The notes: a model not told the origin generated them from the sequence alone. DNA of 64,000 bases from Klebsiella pneumoniae (GCF_000742135.1 NZ_KN046818.1:620841-684840), one strand, 5' to 3'. Shown: positions 28,962 through 38,743, counted from the first letter of the stretch. Program-made: numbers and translations.

Positions 28962-29309
28962 TTATTTAACGTAAGCCAGCAGGCTGAGCGAATCGCGGGC
29001 CAGCGCTTTACATTTTTTCGCCGTCGGAATGTTAATGCCGCTAAGATCGCGATAGCTGTCTTCGCCAAGCGCTTTCATGTTGTAGCTGTCATAGTTGCTC
29101 AGGTCCCACTGGTTCTGTTGGGCAAAGAACACCAGCGCGCGACGGATCTGCGTGTTGGGCAGGTTCTGGTAGCCACAGTCGTTTTTCAGAAACACAAAAA
29201 CCGCGGTTAAATCAGCCATATCTTCCGCTTCGGATTCGCTGAGCGCGTAGCTGTTGGCGGAGAGAGCAAGCAGGCTGCCGAGTACCATTGTTCTGAAAAG
29301 CGTCTTCAT
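28962..29309 (-). CDS. yacC: Exported protein YacC (PilS-like)
   Basis: A 115-residue predicted periplasmic protein matching E. coli YacC throughout. The signal peptide is MKTLFRTMVLGSLLALSANSYA, then LSESEAEDMADLTAVFVFLKNDCGYQNLP (family-typical, split here across the cleavage region) and C-terminal KKCKALARDSLSLLAYVK. Two cysteines remain in the mature part. An upstream in-frame ATG (29321) would add four residues; the ATG at 29309 gives the E. coli length. It is divergent from cueO. The function is unknown. The 247 bp between it and the lipoprotein gene are very AT-rich and hold no gene that I can see. Confidence 0.9.
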   Translation of the reverse strand: MKTLFRTMVLGSLLALSANSYALSESEAEDMADLTAVFVFLKNDCGYQNLPNTQIRRALVFFAQQNQWDLSNYDSYNMKALGEDSYRDLSGINIPTAKKCKALARDSLSLLAYVK

Positions 29310-29389
29310 TTTTTCTACCATTAGATCACCGACGCTTCAAATTAGCATACTTCTTTACACAGCGCCGATCTTTATTCTTACTCTTCTGC

Positions 29390-29420
29390 TTGACCTTCCC
29401 GTTACGGTAGGGTTTAAGCT
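29390..29420 (+). promoter_or_regulatory. CueR-type (MerR family) promoter of cueO
   Basis: TTGACC (29390-29395) and TAAGCT (29415-29420) are separated by 19 bp, the overlong spacer characteristic of MerR-family promoters. The spacer carries an imperfect dyad ACCTTCC-N7-GTAGGGT resembling the CueR/copA-cueO operator. This predicts copper-induced expression. Confidence 0.85.
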
Positions 29421-29454
29421 CAAATATTCGCCCGCAGAATAAAAGGATGTGAAT

Positions 29455-31053
29455 ATGCAACGTCGAGACTTCCTCAAACTGACCGCCGCGGTCGGCATGG
29501 CCAGCGCATTGCCGTTATGGAGCCGGGCGGTCTTTGCCGCCAGTCGCCCGGCTCTGCCGATACCGTCGCTGTTAGCCGCCGATGCGCGCAACCGCATCGC
29601 GCTCAGGATCCAGGCGGGCAAAACGCGGTTTGGCGCCCTGAATGCCACTACCTGGGGCTACAACGGGTCGCTGCTGGGCCCTGCGCTGCAGTTGACGCAG
29701 GGGAAGACCGTCACGGTGGATATTACTAACCAGCTGGCGGAAGAGACCACGCTGCACTGGCATGGTCTGGAGGTACCGGGCGAGGTCGACGGGGGGCCAC
29801 AGGGGGTTATCGCGCCGGGTGCCACCCGCACGGTAAGCTTCACGCCAACGCAGCGGGCGGCGACCTGCTGGTTTCATCCGCATCAGCATGGAAGCACCGG
29901 CCGGCAGGTGGCGATGGGCCTGGCCGGCCTGGTGCTGATCGAGGATGAAGAGAGCGGGCGCCTGCTGCTGCCTAAGCAGTGGGGAATCGATGATGTGCCG
30001 GTGATCGTCCAGGATAAGAAGTTCACCGCCGCCGGCGAGATCGACTATCAGCTGGATGTGATGAGCGCCGCCGTCGGCTGGTTTGGCGATACGCTACTGA
30101 CCAATGGGGCCCTCTATCCCGAACATGCCGCGCCGCGCGGCTGGCTGCGCCTGCGCTTGCTGAACGGCTGTAATGCCCGTTCCCTCAATTTTGCCACCAG
30201 CGATAAGCGCCCGCTGTACGTAGTGGCCAGCGATGGCGGTCTGTTGGCCGAGCCGGTCAAGGTCGATGAATTGCCGGTCTTGATGGGGGAACGCTTTGAG
30301 GTGCTGGTGGACACCAGCGACGGTAAACCTTTCGATCTGGTGACCCTGCCGGTGAGCCAGATGGGCATGGCGATTGCGCCTTTTGATAAACCACAGCCGG
30401 TACTGCGCGTCCAGCCGCTGGTCATTCCCGCCTCCGGCAAGCTGCTGGATACTCTGGCCGCTCTCCCGGCGTTACCGTCCCTGACGGGGCTGACGCAGCG
30501 TCAGCTCCAGCTGTCGATGGATCCGATGCTCGACCGGATGGGCATGCAGGCGCTGATGGAGAAGTATGGCGACCAGGCGATGGCCGGAATGGATCACGGC
30601 ATGATGGGGCATGGCGACATGAGCGACATGGGGAATATGCATCACGGCGACATGAGCATGAACCACGGATCCGGCATGGAGCATGGCATGTCGTCAGGCG
30701 AGGGCTTTGATTTCCATAACGCCAACCGCATCAACGGCAAAGCCTTCGACATGAATGAGCCGATGTTTGCCGCCGCCAGAGGCCAGTATGAGCGCTGGGT
30801 GATTTCTGGTAAGGGCGACATGATGTTGCATCCGTTCCATATCCACGGCACCCAGTTCCGTATCCTCAGCGAAAACGGCAAGCCGCCAGCGGCGCATCGT
30901 CGCGGCTGGAAAGACACCGTTCGTGTGGAAGGGGACGTGAGTGAAGTATTAGTGAAGTTTGATCATCCGGCGCCGAAGGAGTTTGCCTATATGGCACACT
31001 GCCACCTGCTGGAACATGAAGACACCGGGATGATGTTGGGGTTCACGGTTTAA
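29455..31053 (+). CDS. cueO: Multicopper oxidase CueO (cuprous oxidase)
   Basis: Periplasmic laccase-like enzyme that oxidises Cu(I) to Cu(II). It is 532 residues long. The Tat signal starts [10 protein letters not shown]. Copper-ligand motifs HWHGLE, HPHQHG, HPFHIHG and [13 protein letters not shown] are complete. The Met/His-rich insert (about residues 355-415, from [11 protein letters not shown] to GMSSGEG) that binds extra Cu(I) is longer than in E. coli. AAGGATGTGAAT precedes the ATG at 29455; a GTG two codons earlier is less likely. It is monocistronic, with a terminator shared with gcd. Confidence 0.97.
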   Translation: MQRRDFLKLTAAVGMASALPLWSRAVFAASRPALPIPSLLAADARNRIALRIQAGKTRFGALNATTWGYNGSLLGPALQLTQGKTVTVDITNQLAEETTLHWHGLEVPGEVDGGPQGVIAPGATRTVSFTPTQRAATCWFHPHQHGSTGRQVAMGLAGLVLIEDEESGRLLLPKQWGIDDVPVIVQDKKFTAAGEIDYQLDVMSAAVGWFGDTLLTNGALYPEHAAPRGWLRLRLLNGCNARSLNFATSDKRPLYVVASDGGLLAEPVKVDELPVLMGERFEVLVDTSDGKPFDLVTLPVSQMGMAIAPFDKPQPVLRVQPLVIPASGKLLDTLAALPALPSLTGLTQRQLQLSMDPMLDRMGMQALMEKYGDQAMAGMDHGMMGHGDMSDMGNMHHGDMSMNHGSGMEHGMSSGEGFDFHNANRINGKAFDMNEPMFAAARGQYERWVISGKGDMMLHPFHIHGTQFRILSENGKPPAAHRRGWKDTVRVEGDVSEVLVKFDHPAPKEFAYMAHCHLLEHEDTGMMLGFTV

Positions 31054-31101
31054 GTCTCTGCGACCTGCTGCCATCCCCAACGGGAAGAAGGACGGAACAC
31101 C

Positions 31102-31138
31102 AAAAAAAACGGCAACTTTCGTTGCCGTTTTGCGTTTT
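31102..31138. terminator. Bidirectional terminator between cueO and gcd
   Basis: Stem ACGGCAAC / GTTGCCGT with loop TTTC (31109-31128) is flanked by eight As on the left and a T-rich tract on the right. It would serve convergent cueO and gcd. Confidence 0.9.
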
Positions 31139-33527
31139 ATTTGGCGTCATCCGGGAGCGCATAGGCGACAATATAATCGCCCATTTTGGTACCGAACGAG
31201 CCGTGACCGCCGGCAGAGATGACAACATACTGTTTGCCATTCACTTCGTAGGTCATCGGAGTCGCCTGACCGCCGGCTGGCAGACGGGCTTCCCACAGCT
31301 TCTCGCCGTTGCTCATATTGTACGCGCGCAGGTAGTTATCTGCAGTCGCGCCGATGAACAGGACGTTACCGGCCGTGGAGATCGGACCGCCCAGCATCGG
31401 CATCCCCATGGTAAACGGCAGTTTAACCGGCATCGGGAACGGCAGGCTGTCCTGCGGAGTACCGATACGTTTTTTCCATACCACTTCGTTGGTTTTCAGA
31501 TCCAGGGCGGAGATATACCCCCAGGCCGGCTGTTTGCACGGCAGGCCGAACGGCGACAGGAACGGGTTCAGCGTTACGCCGTACGGGACGCCGTACTGCG
31601 GCTGCACGCCGGACTCGGTACCAGAGCCTTTCGCATCTTTCGGCGGCTCCATCGGATTGCCTGGCCCGCGCGGGATCAGTTTTGAGACGAAAGGCAGCGC
31701 CATCGGGTTGGCGATAGCCACCTGACGGTTCGGATCGACGGAGATACCGCCCCATTCAAACATCCCCAGGTTACCCGGGAACACCAGCGTGCCCTGCTCA
31801 GACGGCGGGGTGAAGATACCTTCATAGCGCAGCTGGTGGAAGATCACGCGGCACACCAACTGGTCGAACATAGTGGCGCCCCACATGTCCGCGCCGGTCA
31901 GATCTTTCTTCGGACGGAAGCTCAGATCGGAGAAGGGCTGGGTTTTGGTAACGTAATCACCTTTGGCAGCGCCCTGCGGTACTGGTTTTTCCGGCGCCGG
32001 GACCACCAGCTCGCCGTTACGACGATCCAGCACGAAGATGTTGCCGGTTTTCGCCGGGGCATAGATGACCGGTACGGTTTTGCCGTTGACCTCAATATCA
32101 GCCAGCGTCGGCTGGGAAGGCATGTCCATATCCCACAGATCGTGATGGACGGTCTGATAGCTCCAGGCCAGCTTACCGGTGGTGGCGTTCAGTGCCACAA
32201 TCGAGCTGGCATAACGCTCTTGCTCCGGCGTACGGTTGCCGCCCCAGATGTCCGGAGTGGTCACGCCCATCGGCAGATAGACCAGATCCAGCTTAGCGTC
32301 GTAGGCGGCAGGCGCCCATGAGTTCGGCGAGTTGAGCGTGAAGTGATGTTCATCGCTCGGGATGGCGTTCGGATCTTTCGCACCCGGATCGAAGGCCCAC
32401 AGCAGTTTACCGGTATTCACATCAAAGCCGCGGATCACGCCTGACGGCTCGCGGGTAGAGAAGTTATCGGTGACCGCGCCGGCAATCACGATGGTTTTAT
32501 CGGTGATGATCGGCGGTGAAGTGGGTTCATACATGCCCGGCGTGGTGACCGGCATGTTGGTCTGCAGATTGAGAATACCTTTATTAGCAAAGGTTTCGCA
32601 CAGCTTACCGTTGTCGGCGTTTACCGCGAACAGGCGACCATCGTTCACCGGCAGGATAATGCGGCGCGGACAGTCGGCGACGACGTCGGCAGGGGCGTTA
32701 TCCGCTTTCGCTTCGTGATAAGAAACACCGCGGCAGGTGACGTGCTGGAACGACGGATCGGCGTTCAGCTGCGGGTCAAAATGCCACTTCTCTTTACCGG
32801 TGGCGGCGTCCAGCGCAAACAGGCGCTGGTGAGCGGTACACAGGAAGAGCGTATCGCCGACTTTAATCGGCGTCACTTCGTTAGTGATTTCACCCGGATC
32901 GTTCGGCTGTTTCAGGTCGCCGGTGCGGAACACCCAGGCTTCCTTCAGGTTCTTCACGTTATCGGCGTTAATCTGCTTCAGCGGGGAGAAGCGCTGGCCT
33001 TCCTGGTTACGGCCATAGGCCGGCCAGTCGCCGTCGGCGACGGTGGAAATCGGTGCGGCCGGCGTAGCGTCGGCGCTCAGGGTGCCGTTGACTTCCTGCG
33101 GGTCGTTAAAACCAGCCCAGGTCAGCATGCCGCCGCTGATCAGCAGGGCGACGACCAGCGCGCCAACGGCGCCAGCGGAAGGCACCGGCAGACGACGCCA
33201 GACAAAGGGCAGGATCAGCCAGATGCCAAAGAAGACGAGGATATCGCTACGCGGCGTCAACGCCCAGAAGTCGAAACCAACTTCCCAGACGCCCCAGATC
33301 ATGGTCGCCAGCAGCAGCGCGGCGTACAGCCACAGCGCAGCGCGCTTGCCGCGGAACAGCATTACGGTCACGCCCAGCATCACCAGCCCGGCGATAGGGT
33401 AGTACCAGGAGCCGCCAAGCACGACCAGCCATGCCCCGCCGATTAATAGATAGAGGCCGCAGAACGCTGCAAATAGCGCAGTCAGCGTCACCAGGAGCCT
33501 TGATTGTTGAGACTTTGTTTCAGCCAT
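31137..33527 (-). CDS. gcd: Quinoprotein glucose dehydrogenase, membrane bound
   Basis: PQQ-dependent oxidation of glucose to gluconolactone in the periplasm, feeding electrons to ubiquinone. The 796 residues equal the E. coli enzyme. Five membrane segments fill residues 10-140; the rest is an eight-bladed PQQ propeller with GDWPAYGRNQEGQRFSPL, SPNSWAPAAYDAKLDLVYLP and GHGSFGTKMGDYIVAYALPD-type blades. Klebsiella makes its own PQQ, so unlike in E. coli this enzyme can be active without added cofactor (general knowledge). A CRP palindrome overlaps its -35. Confidence 0.97.
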   Translation of the reverse strand: MAETKSQQSRLLVTLTALFAAFCGLYLLIGGAWLVVLGGSWYYPIAGLVMLGVTVMLFRGKRAALWLYAALLLATMIWGVWEVGFDFWALTPRSDILVFFGIWLILPFVWRRLPVPSAGAVGALVVALLISGGMLTWAGFNDPQEVNGTLSADATPAAPISTVADGDWPAYGRNQEGQRFSPLKQINADNVKNLKEAWVFRTGDLKQPNDPGEITNEVTPIKVGDTLFLCTAHQRLFALDAATGKEKWHFDPQLNADPSFQHVTCRGVSYHEAKADNAPADVVADCPRRIILPVNDGRLFAVNADNGKLCETFANKGILNLQTNMPVTTPGMYEPTSPPIITDKTIVIAGAVTDNFSTREPSGVIRGFDVNTGKLLWAFDPGAKDPNAIPSDEHHFTLNSPNSWAPAAYDAKLDLVYLPMGVTTPDIWGGNRTPEQERYASSIVALNATTGKLAWSYQTVHHDLWDMDMPSQPTLADIEVNGKTVPVIYAPAKTGNIFVLDRRNGELVVPAPEKPVPQGAAKGDYVTKTQPFSDLSFRPKKDLTGADMWGATMFDQLVCRVIFHQLRYEGIFTPPSEQGTLVFPGNLGMFEWGGISVDPNRQVAIANPMALPFVSKLIPRGPGNPMEPPKDAKGSGTESGVQPQYGVPYGVTLNPFLSPFGLPCKQPAWGYISALDLKTNEVVWKKRIGTPQDSLPFPMPVKLPFTMGMPMLGGPISTAGNVLFIGATADNYLRAYNMSNGEKLWEARLPAGGQATPMTYEVNGKQYVVISAGGHGSFGTKMGDYIVAYALPDDAK

Positions 33528-33570
33528 AAAAAGTTACTCATGTGTTTGTTAAATTTTTTAACTGCAATTA

Positions 33571-33604
33571 ATTATAGGATTTAACAAGTGTGATCGGAAT
33601 CACA
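33571..33604. promoter_or_regulatory. gcd promoter overlapped by a perfect CRP palindrome
   Basis: TGTGA-N6-TCACA at 33589-33604 matches both CRP half-sites exactly. On the minus strand a TATAAT (33576-33571) lies 17 bp from TTCCGA (33599-33594), giving a gcd promoter whose -35 falls inside the CRP site. This placement predicts repression by cAMP-CRP. The site is also about 65 bp upstream of the predicted hpt start. Confidence 0.8.
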
Positions 33605-33646
33605 AATATGGCTTTATTAATCCCTGCACCGAAGATTTCTTTTTGC

Positions 33647-33655
33647 TGGTATACT
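33647..33655 (+). promoter_or_regulatory. hpt extended -10 promoter
   Basis: TGGTATACT at 33647-33655 combines the TGn element with a near-consensus -10. It predicts a start around 33662, giving a leader of about 70 nt before hpt. No strong -35 is seen, as is common for extended -10 promoters. Confidence 0.65.
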
Positions 33656-33731
33656 GGATGGCTTGCCGGTCATCGTCGGGGCGAAAGCAGCGGCTTTGAT
33701 GATTTATATTTAGAATCAAATGGTTAGTATT

Positions 33732-34268
33732 ATGAAACATACTGTAGAAGTGATGATCCCGGAATCCGAGATCAAAGCGCGTATCGCGGAACTGGGTCGT
33801 CAAATCAACGAACATTATCAGAACAGCGGCAGCGAAATGGTGCTGGTGGGGCTGCTGCGCGGCTCGTTTATGTTCATGGCAGACCTGTGCCGTGAAGTGC
33901 AGGTGCCGCATGAAGTCGATTTTATGACCGCCTCCAGCTACGGCAGCGGCATGTCCACCACTCGTGATGTGAAAATCCTTAAAGATCTGGATGAAGACAT
34001 CCGTGGTAAAGACGTTCTGATCGTGGAAGACATCATCGACTCCGGCAATACCCTGTCTAAAGTTCGCGAAATCCTCAGCCTGCGCGAGCCGAAATCGCTG
34101 GCCATTTGTACGCTACTTGATAAACCCAGCCGCCGCGAAGTGAACGTCCCGGTTGAATACGTCGGTTTCGCGATTCCGGATGAGTTCGTGGTGGGCTACG
34201 GTATCGACTATGCTCAGCGCTACCGCCATCTGCCGTATATCGGCAAAGTCACCCTGCTGGACGAGTAA
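33732..34268 (+). CDS. hpt: Hypoxanthine phosphoribosyltransferase
   Basis: Purine salvage enzyme that converts hypoxanthine (and guanine less well) with PRPP to the nucleotide. The 178 residues equal E. coli Hpt. It carries the PRPP-binding [14 protein letters not shown], the flexible-loop [15 protein letters not shown] and the purine-contact region [20 protein letters not shown]. An ORF start at 33720 is four codons upstream; the ATG at 33732 matches the [11 protein letters not shown] start of relatives. It is convergent with can. Confidence 0.97.
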   Translation: MKHTVEVMIPESEIKARIAELGRQINEHYQNSGSEMVLVGLLRGSFMFMADLCREVQVPHEVDFMTASSYGSGMSTTRDVKILKDLDEDIRGKDVLIVEDIIDSGNTLSKVREILSLREPKSLAICTLLDKPSRREVNVPVEYVGFAIPDEFVVGYGIDYAQRYRHLPYIGKVTLLDE

Positions 34269-34277
34269 GGTGATATC

Positions 34278-34314
34278 CCACTCTGGACAGCGCACGCCGC
34301 GCTCTCCAGGGTGG
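34278..34314. terminator. Hairpin between convergent hpt and can
   Basis: Arms CCACTCTGGA (34278-34287) and TCCAGGGTGG (34305-34314) pair with one G-U position around a 17-nt GC-rich loop. There is no T tract. It is a plausible shared 3' structure for hpt and can. Confidence 0.5.
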
Positions 34315-34327
34315 CGAAGTCTGAAGG

Positions 34328-34990
34328 CTATCTGTGGTTGATGTGCTTGATCTTGAGGTTGGAGATCCCGTGGCGATAGCGCTGTTCGAGGGTTTCCCTG
34401 CTCACAGCGGTGACATCCAGATCGCGCAGCAGTCCGTCGTGAATCCCGTAAGCCCAGCCGTGGATGGTCACCTTCTGTCCGCGCTTCCACGCGGATTGCA
34501 TAATCGTCGAATGTCCCAGATTGTACACCTGTTCCATCACGTTCAGTTCACAAAGGGTATCCAGACGGCGCTCCTCTGGCATTTCACCGAGCAGCGAGCT
34601 GTGCTTAAACCAGATATCGCGGATATGCAGCAGCCAGTTGTCGATAAGCCCCAGCTCCGGGTTCTCCACCGCCGCCTGCACGCCGCCGCAGCCGTAGTGG
34701 CCGCAGATAATAATGTGCTCGACTTCCAGGACATCGACGGCATACTGCACCACCGACAGACAATTGAGATCGGTGTGGATCACCAGGTTCGCTACGTTAC
34801 GATGCACGAACAGTTCGCCAGGCTCCAGGCCGGTGAGTCGCTCAGCGGGAACGCGGCTGTCCGAACAGCCAATCCACAGGAAGCGCGGTTTCTGCGTCTG
34901 CGACAGTTTCTCAAAAAAGCCGGGGTCCTCTTCCACCAGCATTTTTGACCATAGTGCATTGTTGCTGATGAGTGTATCTATATCATTCAT
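34328..34990 (-). CDS. can: Beta-class carbonic anhydrase
   Basis: Zinc enzyme interconverting CO2 and bicarbonate, needed for growth at air CO2 levels. The 220 residues match E. coli Can. Zinc ligands Cys42 and Asp44 (IGCSDSR) and His98 and Cys101 (ICGHYGCGG) are present. The ORF extends upstream to 35206, but the ATG at 34990 ([18 protein letters not shown]) matches relatives and the extension would run through the divergent yadG promoter region. Confidence 0.97.
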   Translation of the reverse strand: MNDIDTLISNNALWSKMLVEEDPGFFEKLSQTQKPRFLWIGCSDSRVPAERLTGLEPGELFVHRNVANLVIHTDLNCLSVVQYAVDVLEVEHIIICGHYGCGGVQAAVENPELGLIDNWLLHIRDIWFKHSSLLGEMPEERRLDTLCELNVMEQVYNLGHSTIMQSAWKRGQKVTIHGWAYGIHDGLLRDLDVTAVSRETLEQRYRHGISNLKIKHINHR

Positions 34991-35174
34991 GGACGTTATC
35001 GGCCTGTAACCAAGTAAGTGCGTTGCGCTAATATAGGGTAAGCTCACCTTTTTTAAAACCATCTTAACCCGTGATACTTCAGGCTGCAGATGCGTTGGCG
35101 GCGTCAGCGCCGGTCCAGCGCAAACGTGAGTCAGGCGGGTTAATGACGTGTCACGACACGAGAAGAGATATTTA

Positions 35175-36101
35175 ATGACCATTGCTCTGGAATTAAAACA
35201 GCTCAAAAAAACCTATCCCGGCGGGGTTCAGGCGCTGCGGGGGATCGACCTGCAGGTCGAAGCGGGGGATTTTTATGCCCTGCTGGGCCCGAACGGGGCC
35301 GGAAAATCCACGACCATCGGCATCATCAGCTCGCTGGTGAACAAAACCTCTGGTCAGGTCAATGTCTTTGGCTACGATCTGGAGAAAGACGTCGTCAATG
35401 CCAAGCGCCAGCTTGGCCTGGTGCCGCAGGAGTTTAACTTCAACCCGTTCGAAACCGTGCAGCAGATCGTCGTTAACCAGGCGGGCTACTACGGCGTTGA
35501 GCGTAAAGAAGCCCTTTCCCGCAGTGAAAAGTATTTAAAACAGCTCGACCTGTGGGAAAAACGCAACGAACGCGCGAGGATGCTCTCCGGCGGGATGAAG
35601 CGCCGTCTGATGATCGCCCGCGCGTTGATGCATGAGCCGAAGCTGCTGATCCTCGACGAACCGACCGCCGGCGTCGATATTGAACTGCGTCGCTCGATGT
35701 GGGGCTTTCTCAAGGATCTCAACGATCGCGGAACCACCATTATCCTGACCACCCACTATCTCGAAGAGGCCGAAATGCTATGTCGCAACATCGGCATCAT
35801 CCAGCACGGCGAGCTGGTGGAAAACACCTCGATGAAAGCGCTGCTGTCGAAGCTGAAGTCAGAGACCTTTATTCTTGACCTCGCGCCAAAAAGCCCGGTG
35901 CCGAAGCTCGAAGGCTATCAGTACCAGCTGGTCGATACCTCGACGCTGGAAGTGGAGGTTCTGCGTGAGCAGGGAATTAACAGCGTCTTCGCGCAGCTGA
36001 GCGCCCAGGGGGTGCAGGTACTGAGTATGCGTAACAAAGCCAACCGTCTGGAAGAGCTGTTTGTCACGCTGGTGCATGAGCGAAAAGGAGAATCAGCATG
36101 A
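35175..36101 (+). CDS. yadG: ABC transporter ATP-binding protein YadG
   Basis: This 308-residue ATPase subunit belongs to an ABC-2 type exporter (DRA/NodI family). Walker [11 protein letters not shown]-loop [10 protein letters not shown], signature LSGGMKRR, Walker B LLILDEPT and the switch histidine TTHYLEEAE are intact. A C-terminal domain of about 80 residues follows. The ATG at 35175 gives the E. coli length; nine extra codons upstream are open but lack support. It overlaps yadH by 4 bp. The substrate is unknown. Confidence 0.95.
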   Translation: MTIALELKQLKKTYPGGVQALRGIDLQVEAGDFYALLGPNGAGKSTTIGIISSLVNKTSGQVNVFGYDLEKDVVNAKRQLGLVPQEFNFNPFETVQQIVVNQAGYYGVERKEALSRSEKYLKQLDLWEKRNERARMLSGGMKRRLMIARALMHEPKLLILDEPTAGVDIELRRSMWGFLKDLNDRGTTIILTTHYLEEAEMLCRNIGIIQHGELVENTSMKALLSKLKSETFILDLAPKSPVPKLEGYQYQLVDTSTLEVEVLREQGINSVFAQLSAQGVQVLSMRNKANRLEELFVTLVHERKGESA

Positions 36102-36868
36102 TGCAGCTTTATTGGGTCGCGCTGAAAAGCATCTGGACCAAAGAGATCCACCGTTTTATGCGCATCTGGGTGCAGACGCTGGTGCCGCCGGTGATCACCA
36201 TGACCCTGTATTTCGTGATCTTTGGCAACCTGATCGGCTCGCGTATTGGTGAGATGCATGGTTTTACCTATATGCAGTTTATCGTCCCGGGCCTGATCAT
36301 GATGGCGGTGATCACTAACGCTTACGCCAACGTCGCTTCATCCTTCTTCAGCGCCAAGTTTCAGCGCAATATTGAAGAGCTGCTGGTGGCGCCAGTGCCG
36401 ACGCATGTGATTATCGCCGGCTACGTGGGCGGCGGGGTAGCGCGAGGACTGTGCGTAGGTATCCTGGTGACCGCGGTGTCGCTATTCTTTGTGCCGTTCC
36501 AGGTTCACTCCTGGCTGTTTGTCGCCCTGACGCTGCTCCTCACCGCGGTGCTGTTCTCGCTGGCCGGGCTGCTGAACGCGGTGTTTGCCAAGACCTTTGA
36601 TGACATTAGCCTGATCCCGACCTTTGTGCTGACGCCGCTGACCTATCTCGGCGGGGTGTTCTACTCGCTGACCCTGCTGCCGCCGTTCTGGCAGGGGCTG
36701 TCGCATCTGAACCCCATCGTCTACATGATCAGCGGTTTTCGCTTCGGCTTCCTCGGTATCAACGACGTCCCGCTGGCGACCACCTTCGCCGTGCTGGTGG
36801 TGTTCATTGTCGCCTTCTATCTGCTGTGCTGGTCGTTAATTCAGCGCGGTCGCGGCCTGCGTAGCTGA
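36098..36868 (+). CDS. yadH: ABC-2 type permease YadH
   Basis: This 256-residue membrane subunit pairs with YadG; its start overlaps the yadG stop (ATGA). Six hydrophobic segments are visible, with the ABC-2 signature LTYLGGVFYSLTLLPPFWQGL spanning the last extracellular region (in two parts), and an NLIGSRIGEMHGFTYMQFIVPG segment near the N-terminus. Export of an unknown envelope compound is likely. Confidence 0.95.
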   Translation: MMQLYWVALKSIWTKEIHRFMRIWVQTLVPPVITMTLYFVIFGNLIGSRIGEMHGFTYMQFIVPGLIMMAVITNAYANVASSFFSAKFQRNIEELLVAPVPTHVIIAGYVGGGVARGLCVGILVTAVSLFFVPFQVHSWLFVALTLLLTAVLFSLAGLLNAVFAKTFDDISLIPTFVLTPLTYLGGVFYSLTLLPPFWQGLSHLNPIVYMISGFRFGFLGINDVPLATTFAVLVVFIVAFYLLCWSLIQRGRGLRS

Positions 36869-36878
36869 TACTCATCAT

Positions 36879-36917
36879 GGTTAGCGCTTCCTGAAGTAAA
36901 TATGCGAAGCGCTAACC
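36879..36917 (+). terminator. 12-bp inverted repeat after yadH
   Basis: Perfect arms GGTTAGCGCTTC (36879-36890) and GAAGCGCTAACC (36906-36917) enclose a 15-nt loop, 10 bp after the yadH stop and ahead of yadI. There is no T tract downstream, so it may be an RNA-end stabiliser or a Rho-assisted terminator. Confidence 0.5.
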
Positions 36918-36990
36918 GCTTATCTTTGACTCCCATCACCGATACGTCATCTTCACCTTGCTACATTATTCGCTGGCTAAGGAGGGAAGC

Positions 36991-37431
36991 ATGCTCGGAT
37001 GGGTCATTACCTGTCACGATGAGCTGGCGCAGGAGATGCTGGATCGTCTTGAACAAAAGTTTGGTCCGCTGGCCCAGTGCCGGGCGGTCAATTACTGGCG
37101 CAATCTCAGCAGCAATATGTTGAGCCGGATGATGTGCGATGCGCTGCATGCCACCGACTCCGGGGACGGGGTCATTTTTCTCACTGACAAAACCGGTGCG
37201 GCGCCTTATCGGGCCGCGGCGCTGATGAGTCACAAACATACCCACTGCGAAGTGATCTCCGGCGTCAGCTATCCACTCCTTGAGCGAATGTATCTCCTGC
37301 GAGGCACGTTAAGCAGCGTGGCGTTTCGCCAGGCGATCGTCAGCGCGGGCGGGCCGATGGTGAGCAGCCTGTGGCATCAGCAGCAGAAGAACCCCCCGTT
37401 CCGGTTGCGCCATGATGCCTGGGGAAATTAA
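36991..37431 (+). CDS. yadI: PTS EIIA-mannose-family protein YadI
   Basis: This 146-residue stand-alone EIIA domain of the mannose/fructose class equals E. coli YadI in length. The phosphorylatable histidine is His9 (VITCHD). The segment SGDGVIFLTDKTGAAPYRAAALMSHKH follows the fold (seen over residues 55-80). AAGGAGGGAAGC gives a very strong ribosome-binding site for the ATG at 36991. No EIIB, C or D gene lies nearby, so its partner is unknown. Confidence 0.93.
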   Translation: MLGWVITCHDELAQEMLDRLEQKFGPLAQCRAVNYWRNLSSNMLSRMMCDALHATDSGDGVIFLTDKTGAAPYRAAALMSHKHTHCEVISGVSYPLLERMYLLRGTLSSVAFRQAIVSAGGPMVSSLWHQQQKNPPFRLRHDAWGN

Positions 37432-37489
37432 GCAGCGGGACAGATACCGCTTTTGTTACAATAACCGCCGTTGATGGTATAACGGTTTG

Positions 37490-38743
37490 ATGCGTATGCT
37501 TGCCCGATTTTTGACCCTGCTTCTTTTCCTGACCTCACTCAGCGCCTCCGCCAGCCTGCTTAGCCAGCAGGGCAAGGCTGTGCGCTATATGCAAACCACC
37601 GAAGACGCGGTCATCTGGGCGCAGGTGGGAAACCATGTGGTCAGCGTCGGCAATGTTCGTGCCGGGCAGATCCTCGCAGTCGTCCCGACGGCGGCTGACT
37701 ACTATGAGTTTCGTTTCGGCTTTGGCACCGGGTTTATTGATAAAGGGCATCTCGAGCCGGTGCAGGGCAAGCAGCGGGTGGAGGACCGTCTGGGGGATCT
37801 TAATAAACCGCTGAGTAACCAAAATTTACTCACCTGGAAAGATACACCGCTCTATGACGCTCCCTCGGTAAGCAGCGCGCCGTTCGGCACGCTGGCCAAC
37901 AATCTGCGCTATCCGATCCTCAGCAAGCTGAAGGACCGGCTCAATCAGACCTGGTTTCAGATCCGCATTGGCGACCGGCTGGCGTGGGTCAGTAGTCTGG
38001 ACGCGCAGGAGGATCACGGTATTCCCGTGCTGACCTATCACCATATTCTGCGCGATGAAGAGAACACCCGTTTTCGTCATACGTCGACCACCACCTCGGT
38101 TCGCGCCTTCACGAATCAGATGACCTGGCTGCGCGATCAGGGCTATACCACGCTGACCCTGTATCAGCTGGAAGGCTATGTGCGTAATAAAATCAATCTC
38201 CCGGCGCGGGCGGTGGCGATCACTTTCGATGATGGCTTGAAATCGGTGAACCGCTACGCCTATCCGGTGCTGAAACAGTACGGTTTCCATGCCACCGCGT
38301 TTATTATCTCCTCGCGTATTAAGCGCCATCCGCAGAAGTGGGATCCGAAATCCCTGCAGTTTATGAGCATTTCCGAGCTATGCCAGATCCAGGACGTCTT
38401 TGATATTCAGTCGCATACTCACTTCCTGCATCGGGTTGACGCCGGCCGGCGGCCGATTTTATTCAGTCGCAATTACCATAATATTCTGTTTGATTTCGCC
38501 CGCTCGCGCCGGGCGCTGAGCCAGTTTAATCCGCACGTTCTCTACCTTTCCTATCCCTTCGGCGGCTATAACGCTACGGCGGTGCAGGCGGCGAATGACG
38601 CCGGGTTTCATATGGCGGTAACGACGGTGCGTGGGAAGGTGAAGCCGGGGGACAATCCGTTTCTGTTAAAGCGGTTATATATCTTACGCACGGATTCGCT
38701 GGAGACGATGTCGCGGCTGATCAGTAACCAGCCGCAGGGGTAA
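37490..38743 (+). CDS. yadE: Polysaccharide deacetylase family protein YadE
   Basis: Predicted exported or membrane-associated carbohydrate esterase family 4 protein, 417 residues with signal peptide [21 protein letters not shown]. About 160 residues of SH3-like/unknown region (two [13 protein letters not shown] and [11 protein letters not shown] segments) precede the NodB domain. That domain has [19 protein letters not shown] with the catalytic Asp, the metal-binding SHTHFLH, and LSYPFGGYN. The start at the ATG 37490 has only a weak Shine-Dalgarno; TTG at 37487 is also in frame. The substrate is unknown; N-acetylated polysaccharide is likely. Confidence 0.92.
   Translation: MRMLARFLTLLLFLTSLSASASLLSQQGKAVRYMQTTEDAVIWAQVGNHVVSVGNVRAGQILAVVPTAADYYEFRFGFGTGFIDKGHLEPVQGKQRVEDRLGDLNKPLSNQNLLTWKDTPLYDAPSVSSAPFGTLANNLRYPILSKLKDRLNQTWFQIRIGDRLAWVSSLDAQEDHGIPVLTYHHILRDEENTRFRHTSTTTSVRAFTNQMTWLRDQGYTTLTLYQLEGYVRNKINLPARAVAITFDDGLKSVNRYAYPVLKQYGFHATAFIISSRIKRHPQKWDPKSLQFMSISELCQIQDVFDIQSHTHFLHRVDAGRRPILFSRNYHNILFDFARSRRALSQFNPHVLYLSYPFGGYNATAVQAANDAGFHMAVTTVRGKVKPGDNPFLLKRLYILRTDSLETMSRLISNQPQG

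Noticed and set aside
34991-35206. N-terminal extension of the can ORF by 72 codons
   Set aside because: It overlaps the divergent yadG start region, has no ribosome-binding site, and relatives start at the ATG at 34990.
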